NCBI GenBank assembly: GCA_029777145.1
Contig: JAKOSS010000911.1
Coordinates: 1-10,439, forward strand
DNA: 10,439 nucleotides
From: Acidobacteriota bacterium
GTDB taxonomy: Bacteria > Acidobacteriota > Blastocatellia > Pyrinomonadales > Pyrinomonadaceae
Reading direction: 5' to 3'
Shown: positions 1 through 7,010 of the stretch, one piece after another
Layout: the number at the start of each line of letters is the position of its first letter
How positions within the stretch are numbered: the first letter of the stretch is position 1
Notes under the pieces: generated by a model
The model's input: only the letters and a program-made list of their open reading frames with translations
Database searches by the model: none
What the model was told of the DNA's origin: nothing
Program-made: the position numbers and the translations under genes

Positions 1-750
1 ACCGCGGTCCCCGCAGTTCGCGGGACTCGCAAGCGAATAAAACTGGGCGAGGTAAACTTTGTTGGGATTCGCGGGGTCGACCACTATTCTCGTGGTGGTT
101 CCCTTCTCGGGCAGTCCGGAAGTATTTACGCGGTTCCAGGTCGCACCGGCGTCGGTCGATTTCAAAACGCCGCTTCCGAAGTAATTGTTGTCGCGGTCAC
201 CCATTCCGGCATAGACCGTGTTTGCGTCGCTCGGGGCGAAAGCGATCGCGCCGACCGAAAGGTCAACCTGATTGTCGGTCACCGGTGTGAAGTTCGCTCC
301 GCCGTCGGTCGAGCGCCAGATACCTCCGGTCGCCCCGGCAACGAGGATGATCTGCGCGTCGGCCGGTGAGATCGCGATCTCGTTGATTCGGCCCGAAACA
401 TTGCCGCCCGGACCGGCTCCGGCAGTCGGCGTCGGACCGATCGAATTCCATGTCCCTCCGGAGCCGAGGTTCCCGGTAAACAATCCGCGGGCAATCGCAT
501 CGTCCCATGCTGCCTTGCGAGCGTTATCGGGGACGCGGTCGAACGGATACATGCGTTGGTACATGAACCAGTTTTCGCGGCCCTCGGGATCGTCGGCTTC
601 GCGGCGTTCGCCGACGTCGCCAGATCGATCGTCGATGTCAGCGGAGCGTTTGACCGAACTCCAACCGAAATAACCTGCAAGCGCGACGCTCAGGCAAACA
701 CCGACGACAGCGAGTTGCCTTGCGCTGATAGAAAGAATTGATTTTTTCAT
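1..750 (-). CDS. Exported BNR/sortilin-type beta-propeller protein, N-terminal part
   Basis: The reading frame is open from the ATG at 750 to the window edge, giving 250 residues of a longer protein. A GAGG Shine-Dalgarno lies about 8 nt before the ATG. The N-terminus has basic residues (KK, then R11) followed by a hydrophobic stretch at about 13-30 with ALA at 23-25, so it is a probable signal peptide or membrane anchor. Two BNR/Asp-box motifs follow: WRSTDGGANF at 145-154 and KSTDAGATW at 197-205. Each is followed by a strand pattern such as NTVYAG or NKVYLA. These are typical of VPS10/sortilin-like and sialidase-type beta-propellers found in large secreted bacterial proteins. The substrate cannot be told from this part. 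It is divergent in function from the enzyme genes upstream and separated from them by 405 bp, so it is probably a separate transcription unit. Confidence 0.85.
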   Translation of the reverse strand, partial: MKKSILSISARQLAVVGVCLSVALAGYFGWSSVKRSADIDDRSGDVGERREADDPEGRENWFMYQRMYPFDRVPDNARKAAWDDAIARGLFTGNLGSGGTWNSIGPTPTAGAGPGGNVSGRINEIAISPADAQIILVAGATGGIWRSTDGGANFTPVTDNQVDLSVGAIAFAPSDANTVYAGMGDRDNNYFGSGVLKSTDAGATWNRVNTSGLPEKGTTTRIVVDPANPNKVYLAQFYSLASPANCGDRG

Positions 751-1155
751 AGTTTTTCCTCGACTCTGTGTGAATCGCCGGGACATTTGACCCTTGACGC
801 CGTCACCCGGAATATTCGCGGTCTTAATAAATCAAACGGATTTTTAACGCGGTTTGGGTAACCGACCGCAAAATTGAGGCGATCTTAGGCAGGCAATTGC
901 CGCCCGAGTCGATAGGAGGTTGTTTGTGAATGCTTTACAGTGTGGGCGCTTTCCGGGTTTCGACTGCCCGAATGGGCTAAGGATCGTTGGACCGGTCCTC
1001 GCCGAGGATCGACGCGTCGCTCCGACCAATAACGCCAATTTCTGTGTTGGCTGAACCCCAGAAAGATTCTCGCCCGGAATGCGTCAATAATCGCGCCGTT
1101 GTGTTTGGAGGAAAAGAGTATCAATACCTAATACGAGGTTAGGATCGGTTAGGGA
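751..1155. other. Gap of 405 bp with no convincing gene
   Basis: Minus-strand frames here give only arginine/serine-rich translations without family resemblance, and I do not accept them as genes. The plus strand carries a 42-codon GTG frame (926-1054) behind a perfect AGGAGG; it is described as a finding because its codon use is not persuasive. A short inverted repeat CCTAA (1127-1131) / TTAGG (1139-1143) and a direct repeat of GGTTAGG(G)ATC lie just past the stop codon at 1156. They may belong to the 3' end of the reductase transcript, but there is no U-tract, so I do not call a terminator. The promoter of the beta-propeller gene should lie in the low-coordinate half; I could not fix its boxes. 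Confidence 0.5.
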
Positions 1156-2070
1156 TCACCTGTTGGCCAGTCCGTGGTAAACACGATCGTAGGTCGGCAC
1201 GTCGATCCCGAATTTTGCGGCTTCCCTAACGACGTACCCGGTCAGCGTCTCGAGTTCGTTCCGGCCACCTCTTATGAAATCGCTGTGCATTGACGAGGTC
1301 GAGTCAGGCGGAGCTTTTTCTAGTTTTGCGATTGTTGAATCGACGATGTCGTCGCCAAGTGCGACGCCCTTTGCGCGGCCGAGCGCGACGACCTCGGCGA
1401 TCATCGTTTTAAGCTCATCGCGGTGATCGCGGATCAATCCGCCGTTGTTCGTGTCGTGAAACGAAGTCAGCGACGCGAGCGGCGAAATGAAGACGTATTT
1501 TCTCCAAACCGTCGTTTCGATGTCGTTCGAAATATGCGCATCGATGCCTGAATCTTCGAGAATCGCGAGAAATCGTTGCATCGTAGCCGTGTCCGCTCCG
1601 CCGCCAAACTGAAAGATCCGCATCTCGCTTCCGACCCAAACCGTTCCGGGCGATTCGAGCCGCGCGACGATAAAGACACAGCCGTTCCAAACATCTGCAT
1701 CGGGAAAGACCGTCCGGATCGTCTCAGCGTGGTCGACGCCGTTCAGCAATGGCAGGATCGCGGTTCTCGGACCGATGATCTCGTAGTATTTTGTGATGCT
1801 TTCGCCGAGATCGAATGCCTTGGTCGCGACGATCAGAAGATCGACGACGACGATCGTCGCCGGATCATCGGAAACAAAATCGGGACGCGCGACCGATTCG
1901 CCCTGCGCTGTTTTGATCATCAGACCGTTCGCGCGGATCGCGTCGGCGTTGGCACCGCGCGCGATGAAAATCGTCTCGACCTCGTCCGATCCGGCGAACC
2001 GCCGGGCGATCTGTCCGCCGAAGTAACCGCCGACGCCGCCGACTCCCAAAACTGCAATTCTGAATTTCAT
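1156..2070 (-). CDS. Ketopantoate reductase family protein (2-dehydropantoate 2-reductase)
   Basis: The product has 304 residues, the usual length of the family. In pantothenate synthesis this enzyme reduces 2-dehydropantoate to pantoate with NADPH in the cytoplasm. The N-terminal Rossmann motif is GVGGVGGYFG (9-18). The catalytic-type residues are present: K84 in VATKAFD, N110 in LLNG, K191 in WRKYVF, and the C-terminal SSMHSD (259-264) with E272 in GRNELE. I start at 2070 because MKFRIAVLGVGG is the classic family N-terminus; the frame stays open to 2136, but that extension does not resemble the family. No strong Shine-Dalgarno precedes 2070. No panB or panC is nearby, and many genomes carry PanE-like paralogs of unknown substrate, so the family is secure and the exact reaction is not. 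Confidence 0.85.
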   Translation of the reverse strand: MKFRIAVLGVGGVGGYFGGQIARRFAGSDEVETIFIARGANADAIRANGLMIKTAQGESVARPDFVSDDPATIVVVDLLIVATKAFDLGESITKYYEIIGPRTAILPLLNGVDHAETIRTVFPDADVWNGCVFIVARLESPGTVWVGSEMRIFQFGGGADTATMQRFLAILEDSGIDAHISNDIETTVWRKYVFISPLASLTSFHDTNNGGLIRDHRDELKTMIAEVVALGRAKGVALGDDIVDSTIAKLEKAPPDSTSSMHSDFIRGGRNELETLTGYVVREAAKFGIDVPTYDRVYHGLANR

Positions 2071-2126
2071 GATATTTTTCGCGGACTTCGGATCAGTTGC
2101 GCCTTCAGGCATAACCAAGATCGACG

Positions 2127-2233
2127 CACTGACCACTGACCACCGAACTCTGACCGCTGCTGCGGCCGACTGCTTACGGCTTACTGCTCACTGCTCACTG
2201 CTTACTGCTTACTGCTTACTGCTCACTGCTCAC
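2127..2233. repeat. Heptanucleotide tandem repeat tract
   Basis: Seven consecutive 7-nt units (TTACTGC or TCACTGC) run from 2181 to 2229 plus a partial unit. Degenerate units extend back to 2127, including a perfect pair CACTGAC-CACTGAC at 2127-2140. The tract lies between the aldo/keto reductase and the ketopantoate-reductase-like gene. Read on the minus strand, each unit contains TGA or TAA, and the stop codon of the aldo/keto reductase (2230-2232) is supplied by the terminal unit. Because 7 is not a multiple of 3, the tract places stops in all three minus-strand frames. Confidence 0.9.
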
Positions 2234-3126
2234 GTTTTCCCAATCCAGTCATCGCCGGCGACGTCTTTCCAGCGGCCGCGGATCTCCTCAAATTCCGCCG
2301 CACCGAGACTTCCCTCGCCGACGTTCTTCACGTTCGCGCGAAGATTGCGTTCGCTCGTCGTGCCGACGATCGCCGTCGCGACGCCTTCGATCGAGAGCGT
2401 AAACCGGAGCGCGGTCGCGACCGATTCCTCAACCGTGCGCTTCAGAAACGGATAATCGAGCTTTTTCAGTCTTTCCCAATACTCGTGAAAATAGCTGTCG
2501 TCGGGTTTTTCGTCGAACCGCCAGACGGCGTTCGCCGCCGGACGCTTCGCGATCACACCGATGCCTTTATCATGTGCACGATGGATGTTTGAATCGATCG
2601 CCGCCTGATCGGCAATCGAAACCGAGGTCTGCAAGGTATCGAAAAAGTTTTGTCCGAGCGCGAATGCGGCGTCTTCATTGTCGCCCGAATAGCCGACAAA
2701 CCGGCACATTCCGCGTTCCTGAGCGCGGATCAGACCTTCGATGCAGTCGGCCTGGCGCAAGATCTCGGCCGAACACGAATGAAGCTGTGCGATGTCCAGA
2801 TAGTCCGTCTTGAGCAGTTTGAGCGAGCGTTCGATGGTCTCGATCACGCCTTTTTTCGACCAGTCCTCGCGGGTGAATCCGTCGAGCGCGCCGCATTTGC
2901 TGATCAGAACAAACTCATTTCGACGCGACGAGATCGCGTTGCCGATGAGCTCCTCGCTTCGGAAATACGCCGCCGCGGTGTCGATCAGGTTGATCCCCGA
3001 GTCGAGCACCGCGTTAAGGAGCGAACCGATCTCCGGATCCGGCAATCCGCACGAGCCGATCTCCCAACCGCCGAATCCGAGGGCGGAAACTTCGAGACCG
3101 GTGTTTCCAAGGCGACGCCTTTCCAT
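2230..3126 (-). CDS. Aldo/keto reductase family oxidoreductase
   Basis: This 298-residue protein is a cytoplasmic TIM-barrel NADPH-dependent carbonyl reductase. The opening MERRRLGNTGLEVSALGFGG is the standard N-terminus of the family. The full catalytic tetrad can be seen: D49 (LIDTA), Y54 (AAAYF), K77 (LISKCG) and H116 (IAQLHS). The C-terminal cofactor region reads IVGTTSERNLRANV (253-266). I chose the ATG at 3126; a TTG at 3138 would add four residues. Neither has a Shine-Dalgarno, and a 66-bp tandem repeat begins only 14 bp upstream, so promoter and translation signals must lie in or beyond repeat DNA. The physiological aldehyde or ketone is unknown; this family often clears reactive carbonyls, which would suit the neighbouring redox genes. 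Confidence 0.9.
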   Translation of the reverse strand: MERRRLGNTGLEVSALGFGGWEIGSCGLPDPEIGSLLNAVLDSGINLIDTAAAYFRSEELIGNAISSRRNEFVLISKCGALDGFTREDWSKKGVIETIERSLKLLKTDYLDIAQLHSCSAEILRQADCIEGLIRAQERGMCRFVGYSGDNEDAAFALGQNFFDTLQTSVSIADQAAIDSNIHRAHDKGIGVIAKRPAANAVWRFDEKPDDSYFHEYWERLKKLDYPFLKRTVEESVATALRFTLSIEGVATAIVGTTSERNLRANVKNVGEGSLGAAEFEEIRGRWKDVAGDDWIGKT

Positions 3127-3140
3127 GTGCGACCACAAAA

Positions 3141-3403
3141 ACCGATATCAGCTATGAACTACCAGTTTTTACAAATTCCGAAATAGCTGAGAACGGATAG
3201 CTGCGAACTGATAACTTCAGCTATGTTCTGTCAGTTTTTACCTATTCCGATAGCTGAAAACGGATAGCTGGGAACCGATATCAGCTATCAACTATCAGTT
3301 ATCACCTATTCCGAAATAGCTGAAAACGGATAGCTGGGAACCGATATCAGCTATGAACTCTCAGTTATCATCTATTCCGAAATACCAGAGCGGATATCTG
3401 CGA
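3141..3403. repeat. Four tandem copies of a 66-bp repeat
   Basis: Copies span 3141-3206 (66 bp), 3207-3273 (67), 3274-3339 (66) and 3340-3403 (64). Copies 3 and 4 are nearly identical for most of their length; copy 2 is the most diverged. Inside a copy there is a finer 7-nt rhythm (TATCAGC, TATCAAC, TATCAGT, TATCACC, TATTCCG) and self-complementary words such as GATAGCTG (3263-3270) with CAGCTATC (3282-3289). The array fills nearly all of the 314-bp gap between the aldo/keto reductase start and the peroxidase stop. I see no gene in this gap. Confidence 0.92.
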
Positions 3404-3440
3404 ATGATTGACGCGGTCGGCTATCCGAAATCCTGGAAGC

Positions 3441-3989
3441 TTAGCGCGCCAACTCTTCATCGATCTTCGCCAACAGCCGTTCATCGTCAGGCTTGACGTC
3501 GGGCGCGAAGCGCGCGGCGATCGAGCCGTTCTTGGCGATCAGGAATTTCTCAAAATTCCAGAGAACTTCGCTCGGCGTCGAACGCACCGAACCGAATCCC
3601 TTCAGTTTTTCTTCAAACGCGCCGTCGTTGACGTCAGAATCCGGCTTGTTCGTCGTCAAATACGAATACAACGGATGCTGGTCGTCGCCCTTGACCGAAA
3701 CCTTCGAGAACAGCGGGAACGTGACGTTGTAGTTGGTCGAGCAGAAATCCTTGATCTCGTCCTCGGTTCCGGGCTCCTGGCCCATGAAGTTGTTCGCCGG
3801 GAATCCGAGGATCTCGAATCCCTTGCCGCTGTAATCGCCGTAGAGTTTCTGAAGCCCTTCGTATTGGGGAGTCAGGCCGCATTTCGACGCGACGTTGACG
3901 ACGAGCAGCACTTTGCCGCCGAATTCACCGAGGTTTGTCTCCGCCCCGTCGATCGTCTTGACGGGGATCTCGTAAAGTCCGTTTGCCAT
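3441..3989 (-). CDS. gpx: Glutathione peroxidase family protein (Cys type, probably thioredoxin-dependent)
   Basis: This 182-residue protein, slightly longer than typical bacterial members of about 160, reduces hydrogen peroxide and organic hydroperoxides. The active-site tetrad is complete: C37 in VNVASKCGLTPQY, Q71 in GFPANNFMGQEPGT, and W144/N145 in WNFEKFL. The peroxidatic residue is cysteine and not selenocysteine. C83, in DFCSTNYNVTFP, sits where the resolving cysteine of thioredoxin-dependent members lies, so thioredoxin is the likelier electron donor than glutathione; that is inferred from the family. No signal peptide is visible. A good AGGAG Shine-Dalgarno lies about 7 nt before the ATG at 3989. 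It follows the O-methyltransferase by 91 bp and could be co-transcribed with it. Confidence 0.93.
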   Translation of the reverse strand: MANGLYEIPVKTIDGAETNLGEFGGKVLLVVNVASKCGLTPQYEGLQKLYGDYSGKGFEILGFPANNFMGQEPGTEDEIKDFCSTNYNVTFPLFSKVSVKGDDQHPLYSYLTTNKPDSDVNDGAFEEKLKGFGSVRSTPSEVLWNFEKFLIAKNGSIAARFAPDVKPDDERLLAKIDEELAR

Positions 3990-4080
3990 TTTGTTCTCCT
4001 AGATTTTTTTCGTTGACTGCGCACAACAGCGCGTTGAATCACCAAACCCAGCGCTCCCGCAAAGACGCGAACGCGCGAAG

Positions 4081-4731
4081 CTAATTCTTGACTATCATCA
4101 TCAACCCGTCGCGAACCGCGAGCAGAATGTTGCTGACGCGCGGATCGGACGTGATCTTACGATTGAATTCATGCAACGCCTGCGTGCTCTCGTCGACTTC
4201 CGCACCACCCGCCGCATCCACTACCCGACCGCTCCAAAGAACATTGTCCGCGAGGATCGTTCCGCCGGTCCGCACCTTCGGCAGCACAAGATCGAAGTAG
4301 TTGGAATAATTGGGTTTATCGGCGTCGATGAAAACAAGATCGAAGTTCTCGTCAAGCGTCGGAATGATCTCCGTCGCGAATCCGAGCCGACCGTCGATCT
4401 TCGATCCGAGCGGTGATCGCGACCAATAATTCTTCGCGATCTCGTGAGTTTCGGGCTCGATGTCAAGCGTGATCAGTTTTCCGTCATCGGTCAGTCCTTC
4501 CGCCAGACAAAGCGCCGAAAATCCCATGTACGTGCCGATCTCGAGGATTCGCCGCGGCCGGATCTGCCGGCTGAAAAGCGACAAAAGCCGGCCCTGATAA
4601 AACCCCGAGAGCATCGATTTGTCCGATCGCTCCGAGTACGTCCGCTGCAAAATTTCTTCGAGCAGAGCGTCGTGCGCCGACGTCATCGCGTCGGCGTATC
4701 GCTGAATAGTCGTGTTGATTACTTCAATCAT
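4081..4731 (-). CDS. SAM-dependent catechol-type O-methyltransferase
   Basis: This 216-residue cytoplasmic enzyme belongs to the metal-dependent CCoAOMT/COMT family (Methyltransf_3), which methylates one hydroxyl of catechols. The sequence shows the SAM-binding motif ILEIGTYMGFSALCLA (62-77), the acidic LDIEPE (89-94), and the metal/catalytic residues D136 and K139 in VFIDADK plus D162/N163 in DNVLWSG. These match the known metal and base positions of rat COMT by motif. The frame is open to 4830, but I start at 4731: homologs begin close to the MIEVINTTIQRYA segment, a GGA lies 3 nt upstream, and the extension is encoded by an inverted repeat. Methylating catechols prevents their oxidation to quinones, which fits the quinone-reductase and dioxygenase genes upstream. 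The actual substrate is unknown. Confidence 0.9.
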   Translation of the reverse strand: MIEVINTTIQRYADAMTSAHDALLEEILQRTYSERSDKSMLSGFYQGRLLSLFSRQIRPRRILEIGTYMGFSALCLAEGLTDDGKLITLDIEPETHEIAKNYWSRSPLGSKIDGRLGFATEIIPTLDENFDLVFIDADKPNYSNYFDLVLPKVRTGGTILADNVLWSGRVVDAAGGAEVDESTQALHEFNRKITSDPRVSNILLAVRDGLMMIVKN

Positions 4732-4737
4732 TATTCC

Positions 4738-4846
4738 ATTTTTGATTTTCAATTTTCGATTTGCGATTGTCCTCATTGGAGACGTTTCGATGCCGGAATT
4801 GCTTGGACCGAGCGCAATCGCAAATCGCAAATTGAAAATCGAAAAT
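4738..4846. repeat. 32-bp inverted repeat with 7-nt internal period
   Basis: Arm 4738-4769 is the reverse complement of arm 4815-4846 with two mismatches, separated by 45 bp. Each arm is itself a run of heptamers: AATCGCA, AATCGCA, AATTGAA, AATCGAA. It fills the space between the DUF3303 stop (4852) and the O-methyltransferase ATG (4731). A transcript from the left-running genes could fold into a long stem only 6 nt before the methyltransferase start, so it could act as a barrier or processing site. It has no U-tract typical of an intrinsic terminator. Confidence 0.88.
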
Positions 4847-4851
4847 CCCTT

Positions 4852-5121
4852 TCACGGCTCACGGCCCACAGCCAGCCGTCTCGCCTCGGCCGAGGACACG
4901 ACCGGAACGATCTCGAAATCCATCAGGTCGTCCCAGCTCGAGGTCCACAGTTCGAACAACGCCGGGTCGTCGGTCTCCATCAGCTGGTAGCAGCGTTCGA
5001 GATCTCGTTCGATCCAGCTCGAAACGTAGTTCAGCCCGTCCGGCATCATCCGTCCTTTCTCGTCAAGACGTTTGTAGATCCCGGCCGGATCCTTGAATGT
5101 TTCGATGACCATGAACAGCAT
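4852..5121 (-). CDS. DUF3303 family protein
   Basis: This is a small protein of 89 residues from the first conserved methionine. The pattern MLFMVIETFK at the start, RMMPDGLNYVSSWIE (24-38), CYQLMETDD (44-52) and FEIVPV (69-74) is that of DUF3303, a compact ferredoxin-like or dimeric alpha+beta domain of unknown function seen in many soil bacteria. No catalytic residues are assigned in the family. The frame is open to an ATG at 5238 that overlaps the preceding gene's stop as ATGA, but those 39 extra residues are encoded by octamer repeats (one stretch reads ESWNLGILKSWNL) and do not resemble the family. I therefore prefer 5121, which has only a weak GGAA Shine-Dalgarno, or 5112 two codons inside it. 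Confidence 0.8.
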   Translation of the reverse strand: MLFMVIETFKDPAGIYKRLDEKGRMMPDGLNYVSSWIERDLERCYQLMETDDPALFELWTSSWDDLMDFEIVPVVSSAEARRLAVGREP

Positions 5122-5122
5122 A

Positions 5123-5246
5123 AGATTCCAAGATTTCAAAATTCCAAGATTCCAAGATTCCATAAATGGAGACGACGATGGCCCGTCAATTTCGAACCCG
5201 GAGTCTTGGAATTTGGAATTCCGCAGGATTGGAATCATGGAATCCT
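5123..5246. repeat. Octanucleotide tandem repeat with an inverted partner
   Basis: Five tandem 8-nt units occupy 5123-5162 (AGATTCCA, AGATTTCA, AAATTCCA, AGATTCCA, AGATTCCA). About 41 bp further on, 5204-5246 holds the inverse words (TCTTGGAA, TTTGGAA, TTGGAATC, ATGGAATC). The two blocks are therefore imperfectly complementary and could form a stem. The second block runs into the 3' end of the MDR gene and supplies its last codons and its TGA stop (5235-5237). Confidence 0.85.
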
Positions 5247-6242
5247 GATCCCTATCTTCCCAAAATGCCGCGCGGATTCCATCAGTCTCAGCGCTTCGCG
5301 GGCTTCGTCGAACTCGAATACGCGATCGACGACCGGCACGATCCGATGCGTTTCGAAGAACGCGTTCATGTCCTCGAACATCTTGCGCGACCCGACAAAA
5401 AGTCCCTGAAGGCGGATCGATTTCATGAACAACGGGATCCAGTTGACCGGAGCGTCGCCGGCGAGAACGCCGATCAGCGCGATATGACCTCCCATCTTCA
5501 CGGCGGCGATCGATTTTGAAAGCGTTCCGGCGCCGCCGACCTCAAGGACGTGATCGACACCGCGCCGGTCAGTCAGTTCCGAAACTCGCTTTTCCCAATC
5601 CGGTGTCTCGCGATAGTTTATCAAATCGTCCGCGCCCAACTCTCTGGCGCGAGCGAGTTTCTCGTCGCTTCCGGAAGTGATGATCACCCGCGCGCCGACC
5701 GCCTTCGCGATCTGGAGCGCGAAGATCGAAACCCCGCCGGTTCCCTGCAGCAGGACCGAATCGCCGGCTTTGATCCCGCCCGAAACGACGAGGCAGTGCC
5801 ACGCCGTCACAGCCGCGCACGGCAGTGTCGACGCCTGCTCGAAATCGAGATGGCCCGGAATGCGGACGACCGCCGATTCATCAAAACAGCCGAACTCGCG
5901 GAGAACGCCGTCACGGTCGCCGCCAAGCGACGTGCGCGCCTTCTCGAACGAGATCTCGCCGTCGATCCAACCTTGAATGAAGATCGGACTGACACGGTCG
6001 CCGACTTTCCATTTCGTGACTTCCGATCCGACGGCGACGACCTCGCCGGCGCCGTCCGAGAGCGGCACGATCGGCATCTTCAGCCGCGGATTGTAAAGCC
6101 CTTCGACCATCCGCAGGTCACGGAAGTTGATCGAGGCGGCGTGGAATTTCGCGAGCACTTCGGTCGGTCCCGGCGACGGGACGTCGCGCTCGACGTATCC
6201 GAGGTTATCGATACCGAATTCGCTGATCTCGTAGGATTTCAT
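5235..6242 (-). CDS. Zinc-less MDR oxidoreductase, quinone-reductase-like
   Basis: This 335-residue protein belongs to the medium-chain dehydrogenase/reductase superfamily. Domains: N-terminal GroES-like fold (about 1-125) with ASINFRDLRMVEG (36-48) and PLSDGAGEVVAVG (60-72), then a Rossmann domain with QGTGGVSIFALQIAKA (166-181). The usual zinc ligands are missing: FRDL stands where zinc enzymes have a catalytic Cys, and LSDGAG replaces GHE. It is therefore of the zeta-crystallin/quinone oxidoreductase or enoyl-reductase kind and not a classical alcohol dehydrogenase. It would use NAD(P)H to reduce quinones or activated double bonds. Its ATG overlaps the stop of the dioxygenase gene as ATGA, pointing to coupled translation. 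It has no separate Shine-Dalgarno. Confidence 0.92.
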   Translation of the reverse strand: MKSYEISEFGIDNLGYVERDVPSPGPTEVLAKFHAASINFRDLRMVEGLYNPRLKMPIVPLSDGAGEVVAVGSEVTKWKVGDRVSPIFIQGWIDGEISFEKARTSLGGDRDGVLREFGCFDESAVVRIPGHLDFEQASTLPCAAVTAWHCLVVSGGIKAGDSVLLQGTGGVSIFALQIAKAVGARVIITSGSDEKLARARELGADDLINYRETPDWEKRVSELTDRRGVDHVLEVGGAGTLSKSIAAVKMGGHIALIGVLAGDAPVNWIPLFMKSIRLQGLFVGSRKMFEDMNAFFETHRIVPVVDRVFEFDEAREALRLMESARHFGKIGIRIP

Positions 6243-7003
6243 TTAGTTAGCTCGAATGACGTCATCGAGATCGATCCCAGTTCGACGACATCGTTGAAGA
6301 TCTCGATCCGGTCATCCTTCTCCCGCATCGCCATGAAATACAGGAGCGGCAGAAAGTGTTCCGGCGTCGGAATCGCCAACCGTATATCGTCGCCGAGTTC
6401 ACCGTAATTCGAAAGGCTTTCGACGTCGGATGCGCCGACCAATGCTTTCAGCTTCCCGTTCGCCGCAATTGCCCAATCCGCGCCGTTCGAATTTCGAAAG
6501 TTGACCATGCGCAGGTTGTGGACGATGTTCCCGCTGCCGATAAACAGGATACCGCGTTCGCGCAAAACACCGAGCCCCCGCGCGAACTCATAGTGTTCAG
6601 CCGGCGATTTCCGCCGGTCGAGAGAGATCTGAAGCACGGGAACGTCCGCCTCAGGGTAAATGTGTTTGAGCACCGACCAGGTTCCATGATCAAGACCCCA
6701 GGATTCATCGGGCAGGATCGTATCCTTGCCAAGTTCAGCGACGAGTTCGCGCGCGAGTTCCGGATCACCGGGCGCATCGTATTCGACGTCGAACAGTTCT
6801 TGCGGAAAGCCGTAAAAGTCATGGATCGTCCGTGGTCGTTCCATTGCCGTGACGAAGGTTCCGTCGGTTTCCCAATGCGCCGAGACGCAAACGATGGCTT
6901 TCGGCTTGCCGATCCGCGCTCCGATCGCGCGCCACGTCTCGGTAAACGCGTTATCCGCGATCGCGTGCATCGGATTTCCGTGACCGATGAATAGGCTCTT
7001 CAT
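6239..7003 (-). CDS. ygiD: Class III extradiol ring-cleavage dioxygenase (DODA/YgiD type)
   Basis: This 254-residue cytoplasmic protein belongs to the LigB-like extradiol dioxygenase superfamily. It closely resembles E. coli YgiD, a zinc or iron enzyme that opens L-DOPA and related catechols. Conserved histidines can be seen: H8 in FIGHGNP, H43 in VSAHWE, H106 in GLDHGTW, H162 in NIVHNL and H216 in PTPEHFLPL. The TIHDFYGFP block (59-67) and the closing ELGSISMTSF (241-250) are also typical. It starts at 7003, directly next to a degenerate heptamer tract and without a visible Shine-Dalgarno. The stop overlaps the next gene by ATGA. With DoxX upstream and a quinone reductase downstream it fits catechol or quinone clearance, though the natural substrate is unproven. 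Confidence 0.92.
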   Translation of the reverse strand: MKSLFIGHGNPMHAIADNAFTETWRAIGARIGKPKAIVCVSAHWETDGTFVTAMERPRTIHDFYGFPQELFDVEYDAPGDPELARELVAELGKDTILPDESWGLDHGTWSVLKHIYPEADVPVLQISLDRRKSPAEHYEFARGLGVLRERGILFIGSGNIVHNLRMVNFRNSNGADWAIAANGKLKALVGASDVESLSNYGELGDDIRLAIPTPEHFLPLLYFMAMREKDDRIEIFNDVVELGSISMTSFELTK

Positions 7004-7010
7004 GAATCAG

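Noticed and set aside
279..680. Minus-strand frame of 133 codons
   Set aside because: It is a frame shadow of the beta-propeller gene, which is open in another frame with BNR motifs, signal peptide and Shine-Dalgarno.
844..1124. Two overlapping minus-strand frames in the 405-bp gap
   Set aside because: Translations are Arg/Ser-rich, have no ribosome-binding site or family resemblance, and overlap each other.
3141..3403. CRISPR-like array
   Set aside because: The repeats are contiguous 66-bp tandem units with no unique spacers, and no cas gene is nearby.
4444..5409. Plus-strand frame of 321 codons
   Set aside because: It runs antisense across three well-supported genes and two repeats, has Arg/Asp-rich composition typical of antisense frames in GC-rich DNA, and shows no domain.
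5550..6407. Plus-strand frame of 285 codons
   Set aside because: Antisense to the MDR and dioxygenase genes; no motif is visible.
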